Assembly (NCBI GenBank): GCA_019720755.1
Contig: CP081303.1
Span: forward strand, 4,398,501-4,462,500
Length of the DNA stretch: 64,000 nt
Origin: Prolixibacteraceae bacterium
GTDB taxonomy: Bacteria; Bacteroidota; Bacteroidia; Bacteroidales; Prolixibacteraceae
Direction: 5' to 3'
Made by a program: the position numbers and the translations under genes
Shown here: positions 12,101 to 19,936 of the stretch, piece by piece
How positions within the stretch are numbered: the stretch's first letter is position 1
Layout: every line of letters begins with the position of its first letter
Notes under the pieces: generated by a model
What the model was told of the DNA's origin: nothing
Databases searched by the model: none
What the model saw: only the letters and a program-made list of their open reading frames with translations

Positions 12101-15100
12101 AGCTATGAGTGGGATTTTGATGAAGATGGAACATGGGATGATACAAGCGAGAATCCAACACATACCTTTACCAATTCAGACTTTACGAAGTTTAATTTTA
12201 AGATTAAATTGAGAGCGACCAAGACAACCAATGATGCTTTTGGAACTCCTTATGCATGTCCAAGTACAATGGAGAAGATTATCTCTGTGTCGCCTAAACC
12301 AGACTTTAAGTTAGAAAGCGATGCTGCAGCTAGTGGGGTTTGCTCTCCAGAAGAGGTGAACTTTACTGCTACGGTTGGTGCGATTGATTATGTTTGGAAC
12401 TATGGAGATGGATCTTCACCAACAACCACACACTATGTGGCGATGCAAGATCATGAGTTTACTTATCCAGCAAGTTCAGACCCTGTAACCGATCCATTTG
12501 TTACATATAAAGTAAAAGTAGATGCAACATTCCCTGGAGGCTGTCCTTCTACTGGTGAAGTAGATGTGAAGGTATATCCTGAGATGATCTCTAATTTTAC
12601 CCCAAGTAAAACAGAGGTTTGTTCGGGTGAAGAAATGACTTTTACTAATAATGCGGCTCCTGGAGCGAAAAAGTATATTTGGAACTTCAATGGGGATATT
12701 GTTGAGCAAACCACTTTTGAACCAACGATAGATCACACTTTTAATATTGTTGGATATGGAATGATTCCAATGAATGTATCGTTAACAGTGGAGAATGATC
12801 TATGTACCGAAACATCATCTCAAGTGATTATGGTGAAACCAAAAGCAAAAGCTGACTTTGATTTCTTGGCAGGTAAAGATTCTTTCTGTTCAGGAGAACA
12901 GGTCGTTTTTGTGAATAAATCTGTTGGAGGGAAGACCTTTACTTGGGATTATGGTGAAGGTACTCCAGATGATAAAGGCTATTATACTTATACCAATACA
13001 GGCCTTACGGATATAACGAAAACAGTTACATTGATAGCAGACAATGGTTTCTGCCCTCATGATACTTCTCGAGTTATTACGATTATTCACGAGGTGAAAC
13101 CAAAATGGAGCTTTAATGTGAAGAAAGGATGTACTCCATTGACAGTGGAGATTACGAATGAGACAGTAGGTGGTGCAGATGCTACGATCTCTTTTGGTGA
13201 CGGGACTCCTGATGAGGTCGTAACTGCTAGAGGAACGGTAACCCATGTATTTACCAATGATAAGGAGTCAGAGGCACTCTATAATGTAAGTATGACAGTT
13301 GCTGCAAATGCAGCGGGTGATTGTCGTAAAACGTTACGTGATGTGATTCGTGTGAGTCCGCTGATTCATGCAGACTTTAGTTTTGTTGGAGATGGAACAA
13401 CTTTCTGTTCTGGCGACATGGTTATGTTTGAGAACACAACGATTGGTGTAACAGACTTTGATTGGGATTATGGTGATGGTTCCACAGGAAAAGAGGCTTA
13501 CCATCAATATTCAAATACAACGTTGACGGATGTACCGCGAAAGGTGAAACTTCAAGTTCAAAACTATTTTGGTTGTACCGATGAAATCGAGAAAGAGATC
13601 ACTGTGATGCATGAAGCACAACCTCGTATGGATGTTGTGGTGAGTGGAGAGTGTTCTCCTGTAACTGTTACTGTAACGAACAATACAACAGGAGCTAGTC
13701 TAATGACATTAGATTGGGGTGATGGAACCACACCTGTGGATGTTTCTACGATGGCAGTTGGAGAGACTAAAACTTATGAGTATAATAATGACGATGTTTA
13801 TATTAAAACATTTGATATTATCTTAAGTGCTGCTCCTGCTGCAGATGGATCTTGCTTGAAAACAGTTTCTCATCGAGTGACTGTAAAACCGGAGGTTATT
13901 GCAAGCTTTGAATTAAGCAAAGGTGGTTGTTCTCCATTGATTGCCTCTGTAACAAACAATTCAACGGGTGCAATAAGGTACAATTGGGATTTCGGTGTGG
14001 ATAGTGATCCAAAGTCTAAGAATTTTATGCCAGCTCCTAAATATATTTATAGGAATACAACGCTTGATATTCAAAAGTACAAAGTACAATTGATTGCAAT
14101 ATCATCATTTGGTTGTCGTGACACTGTTAATAGTATCCCAATTGAAATTAAACCAGAGCCTTCTGTGTCATTCTCATTGAATCCAGATATTCGTGAAGGT
14201 TGTGCTCCATTAAAATCACATTTTGTAGTCAAATCTAAAGGAGCAAATAAGCATACTTGGGAGATTGATAAAGGGGAGACAATCGTCAAGAATATAGTCA
14301 ATGATGAATTTGGCCTATATGAAGAGGAGTTTGACCATGTGTATAACAATACGGATGTATTCCCAAGAGACTTTACGCTTCGTTTGACAGGTGAAAATAA
14401 TTTTGGTTGTAAGGTTGTGCAAACTACGGAGATGAATATTAAACCAGAAGTGGTATCTGATTTTGATATGTCGATTGGTGAAGTTTGTTCTCCTGTAACA
14501 GTGGTATTTAGTGCAGCATCGAAATCCACTGGAGCAAGTTACTATGAATGGGACTTTGGAAATGATTCAACAAGTGTTATCCCAAATCCAATGCAAGTGT
14601 TTTATAATGATACAGATAAACCTAAAGAGTTTACTGTTAAGCTTGTGACTAGTTCCGGGGAATGTTATGGAGAATCATCTAAAACATTGACAATACAACC
14701 ACATATGGAGGCGAATTTTGACCTTGATAAAATTAATGGTTGTTCGCCAGTAGAGGTTAATATTAAAAATACTTCTATAAGATGTGATGATTATATCTGG
14801 TCATTTGATGGTGGTGCAACAGCCGAAAATATCCCAGATAAAATATTTAGTCGTACATTTACCTATAGTCGAACTTCTAGTTCCAAATTCCCTGATATAA
14901 GAAGTATATCATTGAATGCAACTAATAAATACTGTAGGAGTACTTTAACGAAACCATTTAAAATATTTGCTCCTGCAAAGGCAGGGTTTGAATTAAGTGG
15001 AGATGGACATTGTAGTCCAGCAAAAGTGAACTTCATCAGTACTTCCGATCATAGCTATGATGTTGCATGGGATTTTGATGATGGTTCTATTTCGAATTTG

Positions 15101-16288
15101 CCGAATCCAGAACATCTGTTCTTGAATGAATCATCAACAGAAAAGGTTTACCATATTAAGCAAACAGTAACTACTAGAGATAAGTGTTCTGCTGAAATGA
15201 TTAAGACCTATACGATGCATCCAACACCAAAAGTTGACTTTAGTATCCGTCCGATATTTATGATTTGGCCTGAGGCAACAGTCAGTGTAGAGAACCTTAC
15301 CAATCCAGGTCCATGGAGATTCAATTGGTCCTTTGGTGAGTATGAAGGGGTGGCGGTTCATGATGTCAACCCAGATCCATACACTTATGGTAGAGTTGGT
15401 TCTTTTGATGTGAAGTTAGAGGTGATTGGTGAAGAGTGTACTGGTACTCATAAAGAGACTGTGACTATTCGACCAGGGGTGCCTGTAGCAAGCTTTACGC
15501 CATCTGTAACGGAAGGATGTGGCCCTCTTAAAGTGAAATTTACAAACACTTCAAAGAATGGTGCTACTTACTATTGGGATTTTGGAGATGGATCGCATTC
15601 TACCCAAGAAAACCCTGAGCACACTTTCCATGAAGAGAATTTCTATAATGTGAAGTTGACAGTTAGAAATGAAGAGGGAACAAAGTCCGAAGCGGAGAAA
15701 ACAATCCATGTATTCCCTGTTCCTGTTGCCTTCTTTACAGTGCAACCAACTCGTGTGGAGATTCCTGGTCAAAAAGCAATCTTCTCGAACTTGTCGGTTA
15801 ATAACTTTGAGAACTATTGGGAATTTGGTGATGGTACAACAACAACAGAGGTAGATCCTGAACATGAATATTTGGTTCAAGGTGTGCATGATGTGAAATT
15901 AAGAGTTGTTTCTGAGGATGGATGTCAACATACATTTACAAGAGAAGCTGCCGTGACGGCAGTATCTAATGGTCGAGTAAAAGTTCCAAATGCTTTCGTT
16001 CCTAGTACTAATGGCCCAACAGATGGTCGATATGATAAGGGAGATACCTATAATAGGTTCTTCTATTCTATCGTACCAGAAGGAGAGGCCAAAGTCTCTA
16101 AGTATGACCTGAAGATTGTCAACCGATGGGGTAACCTTGTTTTTCATACATCAGATATCAATATTGGTTGGGATGGATACTATAATGGCAAACTGGCCCC
16201 AATGGATGTATATATATGGCAAATCGAAGTCTCTTTTGACGATGGTAATACTATTATTCAATCAGGAGATGTAACCCTAATTAGATAA
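3137..16288 (+). CDS. Giant SprB-like PKD-repeat surface adhesin, T9SS type B substrate
   Basis: This ~4,383-residue protein is built almost entirely of PKD/Ig-like beta-sandwich repeats. A hydrophobic segment near residues 78-96, followed by SLGQ, looks like a Sec signal peptide. Residues ~100-2850 hold divergent repeats. Residues ~2870-4270 hold about sixteen clearer PKD units with a recurring G-C-S-P start and W-D-F/Y-G-D-G core, roughly 80-100 residues apart. The last ~100 residues, from VPNAFVPSTNGPTDG through IVNRWGNLVF, form a gliding-motility-type (type B, CHU_C) T9SS sorting domain. In Flavobacterium johnsoniae SprB is comparable and is paired with a downstream SprF, as here. The start at 3137 is supported by AAAGGAAAG; it leaves an unusually long ~77-residue extension before the signal segment, and ATG 3317 would give a more normal signal peptide. 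The ligand is unknown, and gliding itself is not shown. Confidence 0.92.
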   Translation: MTQYIKEGKLFFMRRLAHEINCRGDTSHPIPSELRDLSLYKSIRFRKLKSINNQNKQFKAMSILWREFFKSRGIRGRCGFIHTTFLFLLLFVMGFTNRSLGQVINEENVATNFNLLKIGSPCITGTGRVIRFQLSTTVDGASEQTNSYFTVDFGDGTPIVRYDVNSTVNLDPSGGKTFLYSYGDSFTGNHTYKTKDKCFYEVVTQWFDDVGNGYKVTKTKIVIWDTDDKAPDGLVIGDQEGDAYKVVNDAVLGAPVLNLCASTTGYSLTSNPFKDISDWNCNLKDDFSEYELGDDGKYPLNNNRRLVIWSYGIKDDSSLDYLDGVVVYDASGPHTITSTEYVEPEIEYPDAGNNIEVTPDKLPGVQRIDIPSTTNKDVGKVFKITLNDENACGLSTSPAIAYIKIVGSPNPEVEDKKICMPESKSVTVTFTDDSGLTPTDIVWTLTKPDGSAETAVSIASGQGTNTITIDLSKVDLSTTGKIVFKANVRVVAGGDVCDGTDYGTITILKQPDPDFNLGGTGTTVTKKVCQSGTLQLSYDKTKLLPVGENFTLTADWGDGVSEVIYNGTGGAGTITFNHTYANTTDAVQTRNATLTVSNGTCDKTSDPHTVVVYPKPTISGAAGPLCAKPSITERYTCSADYADLTYRWDVTLPDGTPHLGEGLKRTLDYTFDQNGTYKLKVTISDGGCSQESDEYDVVVDKLEVSKSSFTKDKVCADKGTKEATFELDLSKPTKGRVGTTYTVDWGSGGTAEVYEVDAPGNLRIKYGASVPDWKITKTYTYTGDGRSVDERDVTVTFSNSTGSCSSTIPLKAKIIPPVDAGFNLPLSHCKDEEVTFDNTSKGVNLSYEWTVKKGAATIGTADNTVKDLVHTFATSGDYLVGLEVTSDDGCPGETVPFKDYEVVEITPGFRFVKNSGYHIIPKTQKRVDDIEVQLTNTLNFKPGTEYKFDFGGTKGIVALHNTDFDPVTHIYTDVDYTGLTTNKFIYPVELTESRLGCVYSTTRNISIYSVGADFIVTPVDACSGDYQLQDDSDISDDFKDPGTPGEHLFVVRNWSVSTDGGLTYTSKGTGELFSLNYVNNSGTDKTLYVKLDLIVTIDGTTTGGADLSKTFTAIQHFVVPPAPQVSAEGTDHKVCPGNNLELRPYNVSSLDAPDSNVDWTVSNSAYSVDLKSLVKRKSIDSLNADYHVFVFNSEPVAGTVYTGNFTVSFNIENHHSTSGCTAVKTYNIEVSDISIVDETIYSCIGKSTTFTPTVGGGGDPVTRSHKWEVTTGSSSDLNVDASITLGTSDVGYDNFVFVPSVAGNYVIKYTATDAGGCEKSHNFALEVSEQPDPSTSAIQLGSNNLVEVTAETHYRVCGNGVTLDGLHKGTVPTGDMQGEWTFLNKPSGAGDPTITTFSGLNTSKVNVTNLVAGEYDFTYTLRNHASGVDASSLACVESRIVKVNVYDPISVTDATLIHNVKQDHALSSGVALSPEINVTGGSGTYNFAWTLVGSTAGPIVWNSTDQNPTYSTNDVDTYTFTVTVTDQEDGVCVATKDITMSVLENVSAEAVAPDASTAEGSSVQPNTGHSPSTPIYIVSGKKIVLNGSNRYPLGTQPDDSASDNITGEWSVTNKDGVVKTSVFNWRKTDGSPSNNFAQEVEVEADAYGEYTFVYTIKNTSDPSVPIESRVEVKVTFVRPIRVTIGGPLTICPVGTEDVGGGVTVKYGTDGTSSSYVYTITKDGDPSGDYSGLLIEDDDPVAGVIGITTPKIEFDAENATAGIYNVRLTVKDPFNGLSSHSKVRKVTVTPALDPQVAVTSFVPTSFGVAGTVQKANIFDVSSPEYYIVGRELTLEGTDGGIALTGSVSGRWEKYNGASWDLITNNSTLNFVSTGETSTSPKPPYGLMTIRWNLGNGICYNDMGMRLHFIEPIQIESIDPKYFCHGAANYSLLNKVKVSGGSAEGVSYQWNVSDGAKDVTLLTLSNSTALSPEILVKTMAVGDYTFTLLVTDNHGNIQSKSMTFEVHILENPVADVAFPGLTDGTKNVILNGSAYKVITSDASIDLTGLNTATSGKDPDANPDLKGEWVMLAGPDADTGDSWYSNSKVETYTPKTAGVYSFQWSLTNITPTGVEMCESSKLVEVEFLAGLSVTPQGEQALCKNGGASIDLKDLLLPTGGSGSYTNYRWTAEKRDLDDDAGSKVNATPSIIDSNSPDAVLPLTQEGIYYISLEVDDAKGVGTVTATQRMVIIPTEDANAGVDQQTCGESVDLNANAVTPIDGLTREGTWTVSPASTKVMFMPTSVGYTDGTHDPKAKFVSILGTRGRFTLTWTINSEKGESCPISDQMVVDFVPPITIGQFFDGRTSDAIVCAGEDIFVHPVVAGGSEDKAGGNIDNYTYSWTTTGSYDITSFLRDPATFDASDPTTDVAVKNKRNLILKTAKAHPGDYTLTLEVSDPVSGYCVTTREFDIKIKETPVAEAVVKTGVSFEYVKDQGRDRYYTCRKTVELLGSNVGMTYDEHGVQVAGTAVGHVGIKGEWSKVGGPGVITFAKADGKEGHEDPNAQAIFSEAGEYTIQWLVYNETKGLCESTKVIVVDVKEPITVTFKDSPIYVCQDDAAFDITPTFSGGSGSGYTDFVWTIATVVDGAATTGTYHFDPTGKSPGVYTLGVTANDKEGDVCQGTGDVDVIIVKKPTPNIKKGVVEFCGTSGSLSADALMKETPTDKEQGRWRLKPDGTSDGTVTFTPASSNNTDFIVSNKGHYIFEWVVDHIYKNVAGVEVHRCTAVDEIEIDVRITPVVTIEAPDHPECDKDIDPILNIEGDYQSVFWELVSGPKITSTANFSDNTVLKPTVTVNDYGKYVFRATVSNGACSDQVVEMEYTFASQPVAGFDITSDLEGCSPLSVTVNNSTTGDALTDYAYQWKEVDPSDPTDATVLSYDKDPGSAFTIRNMSNLVKDRNIVLTVTNGFCSSTAGPKPVKVHPMPQVDFNYTSDSGCSPVVAEMENKTLFADSYEWDFDEDGTWDDTSENPTHTFTNSDFTKFNFKIKLRATKTTNDAFGTPYACPSTMEKIISVSPKPDFKLESDAAASGVCSPEEVNFTATVGAIDYVWNYGDGSSPTTTHYVAMQDHEFTYPASSDPVTDPFVTYKVKVDATFPGGCPSTGEVDVKVYPEMISNFTPSKTEVCSGEEMTFTNNAAPGAKKYIWNFNGDIVEQTTFEPTIDHTFNIVGYGMIPMNVSLTVENDLCTETSSQVIMVKPKAKADFDFLAGKDSFCSGEQVVFVNKSVGGKTFTWDYGEGTPDDKGYYTYTNTGLTDITKTVTLIADNGFCPHDTSRVITIIHEVKPKWSFNVKKGCTPLTVEITNETVGGADATISFGDGTPDEVVTARGTVTHVFTNDKESEALYNVSMTVAANAAGDCRKTLRDVIRVSPLIHADFSFVGDGTTFCSGDMVMFENTTIGVTDFDWDYGDGSTGKEAYHQYSNTTLTDVPRKVKLQVQNYFGCTDEIEKEITVMHEAQPRMDVVVSGECSPVTVTVTNNTTGASLMTLDWGDGTTPVDVSTMAVGETKTYEYNNDDVYIKTFDIILSAAPAADGSCLKTVSHRVTVKPEVIASFELSKGGCSPLIASVTNNSTGAIRYNWDFGVDSDPKSKNFMPAPKYIYRNTTLDIQKYKVQLIAISSFGCRDTVNSIPIEIKPEPSVSFSLNPDIREGCAPLKSHFVVKSKGANKHTWEIDKGETIVKNIVNDEFGLYEEEFDHVYNNTDVFPRDFTLRLTGENNFGCKVVQTTEMNIKPEVVSDFDMSIGEVCSPVTVVFSAASKSTGASYYEWDFGNDSTSVIPNPMQVFYNDTDKPKEFTVKLVTSSGECYGESSKTLTIQPHMEANFDLDKINGCSPVEVNIKNTSIRCDDYIWSFDGGATAENIPDKIFSRTFTYSRTSSSKFPDIRSISLNATNKYCRSTLTKPFKIFAPAKAGFELSGDGHCSPAKVNFISTSDHSYDVAWDFDDGSISNLPNPEHLFLNESSTEKVYHIKQTVTTRDKCSAEMIKTYTMHPTPKVDFSIRPIFMIWPEATVSVENLTNPGPWRFNWSFGEYEGVAVHDVNPDPYTYGRVGSFDVKLEVIGEECTGTHKETVTIRPGVPVASFTPSVTEGCGPLKVKFTNTSKNGATYYWDFGDGSHSTQENPEHTFHEENFYNVKLTVRNEEGTKSEAEKTIHVFPVPVAFFTVQPTRVEIPGQKAIFSNLSVNNFENYWEFGDGTTTTEVDPEHEYLVQGVHDVKLRVVSEDGCQHTFTREAAVTAVSNGRVKVPNAFVPSTNGPTDGRYDKGDTYNRFFYSIVPEGEAKVSKYDLKIVNRWGNLVFHTSDINIGWDGYYNGKLAPMDVYIWQIEVSFDDGNTIIQSGDVTLIR

Positions 16289-16300
16289 CAAACGCGAAAT

Positions 16301-17347
16301 ATGAAAAATAGTTTAAAACGCGTGTTCTTGTGTATAACTTTAACGGCAAGTGTTCTTGCCGTTAAAGCACAAGATGCACACTTCTCTCAGTTCTTTGCAG
16401 CTCCAACTTATCTGTCCCCTTCATTGGCTGGATCAACAGGAGGATTGCGTTTTGCTGCAAACTATAGAAATCAATGGCCGGGTATTCCGAACGCTTATAA
16501 CAACTTTTCTGTATCTGGTGATATCTACGTAAATACGCTTAAAAGTGGTTTCGGGGCTTTGATCTGGAGAGATAATGCAGGAACAGCTGATCTCTCTACT
16601 ACTCATGTTGGCTTTCAATACACTTATCGATTGCAAATATCTGACTCGTGGACTTGGATACCTGGTTTGGAATTCGCATTTGTTCAGAAGAGCATTGATG
16701 GAAGTAAGGCGAATCTTGGAAGTGATATCACTAATGGTGGTGGTAATGGAGCTTATCTTGAAACGTCTAAACAGTCTTATGCCGACTTTAAGTTTAGCTC
16801 CTTTTTCTATAATAGAAAGTATTGGGCTGGAATAAACGTATTTCACCTTACCCAACCTTCTTATTCATTTACGGATCAAGGGACTAAAGTTCCGATGAAT
16901 ATTATGTTGTTTGGAGGTGTTAATATTTGGAGACAAAAAGCCCAAAGAGCTTCTCAACCTAGAAGTTTCTGTGTCTCTTATCGTTTGATGCATCAAGATA
17001 ATTTTAACCAACTAGACTTGGGAGGATATTGGTTTAATCGAAACTTCGAAGTCGGTGCTTGGTGGAGAGGTGTACCAGTATTTAATAATAGTGTGCAAGG
17101 ACATCTTATTGACTCTGATGCTATCGTTCTTTCTGCTGCATTTATGATGGGACATATGAGAATTGGTTACAGCTATGATGTTCCTATTTCAAGTTTTAGT
17201 TTAACATCTGCTGGAGCACATGAAATTTCTATCGTTTATGAACTTGGAGATATATTTGGTTGCGGTTCTAGGTATCTAGACTGTTTTACCAAGAGATCCG
17301 GTTTACGATTCAATAAGAAAAAACCTCGTGACCTTCGGTTGAGATAA
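16301..17347 (+). CDS. PorP/SprF family type IX secretion system membrane protein
   Basis: This 348-residue outer-membrane barrel protein has a signal peptide ending near VKAQDAHFSQFF. The family start 'AHFSQFFAAPTYLSPSLAGS', in which F-x-A-P-x-Y-L-x-P-x-x-A-G is the recurrent PorP/SprF pattern, is plain. The rest alternates aromatic beta-strands and ends with EISIVYELGDIFGC and a basic tail. Members help secrete or hold a particular T9SS type B substrate at the surface; in Flavobacterium, SprF is needed for SprB. Its position 12 nt after the giant adhesin and before a terminator makes it the likely dedicated partner of that adhesin. That assignment is inference from gene order. Confidence 0.93.
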   Translation: MKNSLKRVFLCITLTASVLAVKAQDAHFSQFFAAPTYLSPSLAGSTGGLRFAANYRNQWPGIPNAYNNFSVSGDIYVNTLKSGFGALIWRDNAGTADLSTTHVGFQYTYRLQISDSWTWIPGLEFAFVQKSIDGSKANLGSDITNGGGNGAYLETSKQSYADFKFSSFFYNRKYWAGINVFHLTQPSYSFTDQGTKVPMNIMLFGGVNIWRQKAQRASQPRSFCVSYRLMHQDNFNQLDLGGYWFNRNFEVGAWWRGVPVFNNSVQGHLIDSDAIVLSAAFMMGHMRIGYSYDVPISSFSLTSAGAHEISIVYELGDIFGCGSRYLDCFTKRSGLRFNKKKPRDLRLR

Positions 17348-17370
17348 CATTTTGTAGAATAATCTTATCT

Positions 17371-17405
17371 AAAGGGATGTTTCATTTGATGAAACATCCC
17401 TTTTT
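17371..17405 (+). terminator. Intrinsic terminator of adhesin-sprF operon
   Basis: A perfect 15-bp stem, AAAGGGATGTTTCAT paired with ATGAAACATCCCTTT around a TTG loop, runs into T's. Confidence 0.9.
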
Positions 17406-17698
17406 AAATTTCATAAATCTAGTTGTACTAGGTTACAACGTTCTTTCTTGATTATATAAGCTTGTTTAACGCACTTAAAATCTTTTAATGAAACTCTGCA
17501 TTGTTTTATCTATTGAGGTCTTGTTAGGTGCTTAACGATAGAAAAGCAGTGCTCTATTTATAAAGATATTGTAGAGGGATTGATTTCGCTATTTTGTTTT
17601 AGCGAATATGAAAACAAAAAAGGGAATAGAAACGTGTGTCATTATTAACACAATGTCTCTATTCCCTTTTTAATGACTATCGAGTTATAGGATAGTCA
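17406..17698. terminator. Convergent gap with terminator for the S46 peptidase gene
   Basis: No gene is seen here. At 17616-17672 the arms AAAAAGGGAATAGA and TCTATTCCCTTTTT form a hairpin that can terminate the minus-strand peptidase gene ending at 17699. A smaller stem TTCGCTA/TAGCGAA lies near 17584-17605. Confidence 0.75.
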
Positions 17699-19837
17699 CT
17701 ATTTTACTAAAGTCATCTCATCAATAAGATTTGTTGCTCCAGCATATTTGTCAACAACCCAAAGTACAAAACGGATATCAACACAGATACAACGTTGCAG
17801 TTTATGCTCAAAAGCAATATCACCACTCATTGCTTCCCAGTTACCATCAAATGCAGCTCCAATTAGCTCTCCATTTCCATTGATAACAGGACTACCTGAA
17901 TTACCACCAGTAATATCGTTGTCAGAGATAAAACAAGTGTGTAATATTCCATTTTCGTCTGCATATTGACCAAAGTCTTTTGCATTATAAAGGTCGATCA
18001 GACGTTTTGGAGTTTGGAACTCAGGATTATTTGGATCATATTTTTCAATATATCCTTTTAGTGTAGTGAAATAATCATAATGAACTCCATCTGCAGGATC
18101 ATACCCTTTTACTGTTCCATATGTTACACGCATTGTCGAGTTTGCATTTGGATAGTATTTTTTATCAGGATTCATTTCTAGAAGTCCTTTAACAAATAAT
18201 CTACGTCCTTTGGCTTTCTCTTTAGTACTTGCTGATCTCTCTTTTGAAATTTCACGATACTTAGAGAAAACTTGGTTCATTAGGTCATAAATAGGATCCT
18301 TCTGTAGTCTTTTTAATGAAGGATTTGCTAAGAAAGCTTCTACTTTCGCTTGACTTGTAAAGATTGATTTCTTAAAATACTTCTGTACCTTTTTATCCAA
18401 TTCCTTTTGAGATTTTACGTTATAATCTTCAGGAAGGTATTTACGATCGATATTTTGAGTAACAATGTAGCCTAGAGAAGAGACTAGTTTTGCATCTGTT
18501 GCTGCATCATAGTCTTTAAAATATGTAGGAATATCGCTCTTTATGTATTCAATAGTTTTCTTTATTTTTTCAGCATCTCCTTTTTCAAGAGAACTTTCTA
18601 ATCTTGAAAACTGATATGCAAAACGAATTGCTTCCGGCCCCCCGATGATTCCTTCATAATAGTAGTTCAATGCAACTTGTGCTTCATTGTTCTTGTAACT
18701 ATCCGCAATAAGCTTTAATGCATCTCCGTACTCTTCCGTTCTTTCAGTAGATGAAGCAACCCAATTGCTAAATGCTTTTTCAATTGCTTGCTTGTCCTCT
18801 ACTACATGAAGTTTTTTCAATCCTTTGTTTTGACCGATACTATTCTTCCAGTAGTTTGATGATCTTGCATATTTAGAAGCATATTGAATTTTAGCTTTTT
18901 GACTCGTATTCATATACTCTTTAAGAATACGTAGTTTCTCAGTTCTAATTTTGATGCGAATAGAGTTTGTAACTTCCATCGTATTTTGAACACCCCATGA
19001 TGTTTTAAAACGATCTGTACTACCTGGATATCCCATAACCATTGCATAGTCATCTTTTTCAATTCCTTTCAATGAAATTGGTAAGAAATGTCTAGGCTTT
19101 AATGGAACATTATCTTTTGAGTATTCCGCAGGGCTTCCATCTGGAGCACAATACACTCGGAACATGGAGAAGTCTCCAGTGTGTCGTGGCCACATCCAAT
19201 TGTCTGTATCTCCACCAAATTTACCAATAGACTCTGGTGGGGCACCTACCAAACGAATATCACGGAATGTTTCGTAAACAAATAGTAAGTATTTGTTTCC
19301 ATCAAACATACTCTTTACATTGGCATTGTAGTGAGTGTCTTTAGTTGCAGCAGTGATAAGTTCTCTAGAAATTTTAGAAATCTCTTCTCTGCGCTTATCT
19401 TCAGTCATTTCACTTGTCACGTTCTTCTCAACTTTAGACGTAACATCTTCAATGCTTACCAAAAAAGACACTGTTTTACCTGGATTCGGAAGTTCATCCT
19501 CTTTTTTTAATGCCCAAAATCCATCTCTTAGGTAATCATGTTCAACACTTGAATGTGCCTGAATCTCACCAAATCCACAGTGATGGTTTGTTAGTAGTAA
19601 TCCTTCATTAGAAATTAGTTCTCCGGTACAACTACCGTGGTCTAATGCAACTACTGCATCTTTTAAACTTGAATGATTGATTGAGTAGATGTCTTCTGCC
19701 GAAAGCTTTAGACCATCTGCTTGCATATCTTTGATGTTTAGTTTGTTTATCAAAGATGGCAACCACATTCCTTCATCTGCGAATAGGTTTGATGAAATAG
19801 AAAGGGCTACAAACAATGTTAATAGTGCTCTTTTCAT
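17699..19837 (-). CDS. S46 family dipeptidyl-peptidase, DPP7-like
   Basis: S46 peptidases are periplasmic chymotrypsin-fold enzymes of Bacteroidota and Proteobacteria that cut dipeptides from the N-termini of oligopeptides for use as nutrients. The 712-residue length matches DPP7/DPP11. A signal peptide (residues 1-20, ending LFADEGMW) is present. The catalytic His is in LLTNHHCGFG at residues 85-86 and the Ser in GGNSGSPV at residue 647. DPP11 enzymes, specific for Asp/Glu, carry an arginine 18 residues after the serine; here that position is Gly in AAFDGNWE, as in DPP7, which prefers hydrophobic P1 residues. The substrate prediction is therefore DPP7-like, by inference. A PNPGK and DNWMWPRHTGDFSMFR block matches the family core. 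It stands alone between two terminators or gaps. Confidence 0.95.
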   Translation of the reverse strand: MKRALLTLFVALSISSNLFADEGMWLPSLINKLNIKDMQADGLKLSAEDIYSINHSSLKDAVVALDHGSCTGELISNEGLLLTNHHCGFGEIQAHSSVEHDYLRDGFWALKKEDELPNPGKTVSFLVSIEDVTSKVEKNVTSEMTEDKRREEISKISRELITAATKDTHYNANVKSMFDGNKYLLFVYETFRDIRLVGAPPESIGKFGGDTDNWMWPRHTGDFSMFRVYCAPDGSPAEYSKDNVPLKPRHFLPISLKGIEKDDYAMVMGYPGSTDRFKTSWGVQNTMEVTNSIRIKIRTEKLRILKEYMNTSQKAKIQYASKYARSSNYWKNSIGQNKGLKKLHVVEDKQAIEKAFSNWVASSTERTEEYGDALKLIADSYKNNEAQVALNYYYEGIIGGPEAIRFAYQFSRLESSLEKGDAEKIKKTIEYIKSDIPTYFKDYDAATDAKLVSSLGYIVTQNIDRKYLPEDYNVKSQKELDKKVQKYFKKSIFTSQAKVEAFLANPSLKRLQKDPIYDLMNQVFSKYREISKERSASTKEKAKGRRLFVKGLLEMNPDKKYYPNANSTMRVTYGTVKGYDPADGVHYDYFTTLKGYIEKYDPNNPEFQTPKRLIDLYNAKDFGQYADENGILHTCFISDNDITGGNSGSPVINGNGELIGAAFDGNWEAMSGDIAFEHKLQRCICVDIRFVLWVVDKYAGATNLIDEMTLVK

Positions 19838-19936
19838 GCTATATTTAATATAAAGAATAATAATGATTTTATGATTTTATCACTAATGCTTGTAAATATA
19901 CAATTGTTTGGTGGTATAAAATATGATTTTATTATT

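Noticed and set aside
14071-14529. 152-codon minus-strand frame inside the giant adhesin gene
   Set aside because: Antisense of PKD repeats; several such frames occur along the 13-kb gene and reflect its codon bias.
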